From NCBI GenBank assembly GCA_009829735.1, contig CM020618.1, positions 42,732,878 to 42,796,877 on the forward strand: 64,000 bases of DNA. The letters run 5' to 3'. The stretch's first letter is position 1. Each line of letters opens with the position of its first letter. The stretch comes from Pyropia yezoensis (Eukaryota > Rhodophyta > Bangiophyceae > Bangiales > Bangiaceae). Made by a program: the position numbers and the translations under genes. Below, in pieces: positions 62,751 to 64,000 of the stretch. A model generated the notes under the pieces. The model had not been told where the DNA came from, did not search any database, and saw nothing but the letters and a program-made list of their open reading frames with translations.

Positions 62751-63219
62751 GTAGGGTTGTGCAACACGCCTCTTTTTTCCAGGTGCGTCGGCGCTACTGT
62801 GCTTCCTTTAAAAGGTGGATGTTGAAGGGACGTGAGGTAAGAGATCCATTGGTCCAGACAGCGATTTTCATCGCCTTCACGTACCGTCAACATCCATTTT
62901 TTCCAGGGAGCACTATACACGCTACAACACGATTCAACCCGCTGTTTCGCGCCGACCACTCCCAACGAGCCCGAGGCAGCCCCCCATGTCACGCCAAGTA
63001 ACGCCAGTTTATGTCATGTTTTGTGATAGAGCTGCTCAAATCGGGCCTCACGCGTCAGAGACAAAAACTATCGCCCATTCTGGCGCCTCTCATCCCCAGC
63101 ACGCCCCAAATACGCCCTTCCTATTGGCAGGTGTGTCGGCGTGACACACGTAACACACTAGTCAAACACGCCTTGGGCACGTTTCGTGAGCTAGCCCCAG
63201 GCGTGCTTCTCAACCCTAC
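62751..63219. mobile_element. hAT-like non-autonomous element with a MITE nested inside
   Basis: Ends TAGGGTTGTGCAACACGCC at the left and the complement of TAGGGTTGAGAAGCACGCC at the right, related to the ends at 27206 and 59962. GCTGAG occurs just outside both ends (62745-62750 and 63221-63226), a possible remnant of an 8-base duplication. The fold-back MITE copy 2 lies within. No transposase ORF. Confidence 0.5.
62799..62913. mobile_element. Fold-back MITE, copy 2
   Basis: Same family as 27925-28039: GTGCTTCCTTTAAAAGGTGG at the left, CATCCATTTTTTCCAGGGAGCAC-type right arm, and the shared centre GATCCATTGGTCCAGACAGC. Arms are mismatched at several places, so it is older or less conserved than copy 1. 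Confidence 0.7.
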
Positions 63220-63226
63220 CGCTGAG

Positions 63227-63868
63227 TAGACGACTCTATTTACTCAAGACCGCCTGCCACGCGCGTGCATTTGTTGCTAAATTATTACGTTTTGCGCCAG
63301 AAGTCACTGAGTCTCGCATGAGAGGGATTCGTTAGATGTCCCCAACCAGTCGGAGGATCGGAGGGCGGTCGGACTCGCGTCGACCCAGGCGGATCGAACA
63401 ACTCCCACCGTTCCTGCTTGGTTGGACCAATGGGAAGATGCGGGTGGGGGGGGGCGACTTTAAGTCCATGATTTTGGTCCACCGCTGGCGGTGACACGAG
63501 GGGATTTGATTGAGTTTGAGCAAGCCACGCGCGCGCCCCGTGGGCTGGCGCCCAAAAACAAACGGGGCAAACCCCGCGTCGGGAAAACATAGCGCGCGCC
63601 GACGCGCGCCGGACTCCCCGTCGGAGCGCCGCGCGCGGGAAAGGCAGCCCCCGGTCGTCACCGCCACCGCCCTGCCGCTACCCCCGCAGCCATCCTTCCC
63701 ACAGACGGCCGCGTCGACCGAGAGCAGTGGCGCGCGCGCGCCTCGGGCCCGTAGCGCGGGAGCCGCTGCCGCAGCCGAGGGAGGGGTGGTGCACCCGCGC
63801 CACGCTGCGGGCGAGATGCCGACCGAAAGCCCACGTGCCCGCGTCTTTGCGTTCCCCCCCCCTCCTCC

Positions 63869-63902
<34 letters not shown>

Positions 63903-64000
63903 CCTCATTAAAGGGCGCTCGGGGCCGGGGAGCGATGGTGACGTCCCGGGGGGGGGGCCTCTGAAGGCAGCCGATTGTCTTGCTCTGGCTTCCTCTCGCG
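63227..64000. other. Window end, no gene resolved
   Basis: A plus-strand frame 63510-63911 opens with Arg/Ser/Pro-rich residues and could be a transit-peptide-bearing first exon, but it ends in a C tract. ATTGG/CCAAT boxes lie near 63429 and 63471, suggesting a promoter for a gene beyond the window. Confidence 0.35.
63870..63901. repeat. C homopolymer, 32 bases
   Basis: Uninterrupted C run after a C/T-rich stretch. Length is probably unreliable in any assembly. Confidence 0.9.

Noticed and set aside
1..64000. tRNA or rRNA genes
   Set aside because: I looked for cloverleaf patterns and rRNA-like stretches and saw none, but by eye this is not exhaustive.

Overview
The window looks like nuclear DNA of a GC-rich, intron-poor photosynthetic eukaryote. 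My best guess is a red alga of the Bangiales type (Porphyra/Pyropia). This rests on eukaryotic genes (RNA polymerase I subunit A43, CDK5RAP3, MPDU1-like PQ-loop protein, C69 dipeptidase, CRTAC1-type FG-GAP protein), rare short GT-AG introns, Ala/Gly/Pro-rich coding DNA, long C/G homopolymers and Ty3/gypsy chromoviruses. No marker fixes the species.

Layout. From 0.7 to 26.8 kb is a retrotransposon cluster made of two chromovirus-type Ty3/gypsy families. Family B has ~362 bp LTRs starting TGTAGCA; family A has 469 bp LTRs starting TGTGG. Both have the same plan: gag-protease-RT-RNase H-integrase-chromodomain on one strand and, between the chromodomain and the 3' LTR, one large ORF on the opposite strand (ORF B, ORF A). 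Copies are B1 (687-7793), A1 (7794-17168, two LTRs), A2 (17169-19895, truncated), a 500-N assembly gap, B2 (20396-24196) and A3 (24197-26845). A1 abuts the broken pol of B1 and B2 sits inside ORF A of A3, so the families nest in each other. From 26.8 to 31 kb are small DNA transposons and fold-backs. From 31 to 59 kb is the host gene region, and from 60 to 63.2 kb a second patch of DNA transposons.

Host genes, left to right: RPA43-like (+), a two-exon organelle-targeted small protein (-), an MPDU1-like PQ-loop protein (-), a gamma-glutamyltransferase-like gene with several frame breaks (-), an acidic unknown protein (+), a CDK5RAP3 homologue (-), a C69 dipeptidase (+), a small secreted protein (-), HPRT (+), a two-exon secreted membrane protein (-), a broken unknown gene (+) and an FG-GAP/ASPIC protein (-). 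They serve unrelated household functions and show no operon logic.

Most notable signals: (1) the antisense accessory ORFs shared by two chromovirus families; (2) a dyad motif, CAA-C/G-TTG with flanks that stay complementary, which I counted about 22 times in A1 and about once in B1; (3) many short perfect hairpins inside the coding DNA of both families; (4) a family-B pol open in one frame except for four stops, all TGA. Several host-gene frameshifts fall in or near G/C-rich repeats and are likely assembly indels. All calls are from reading the sequence; no database search was run.
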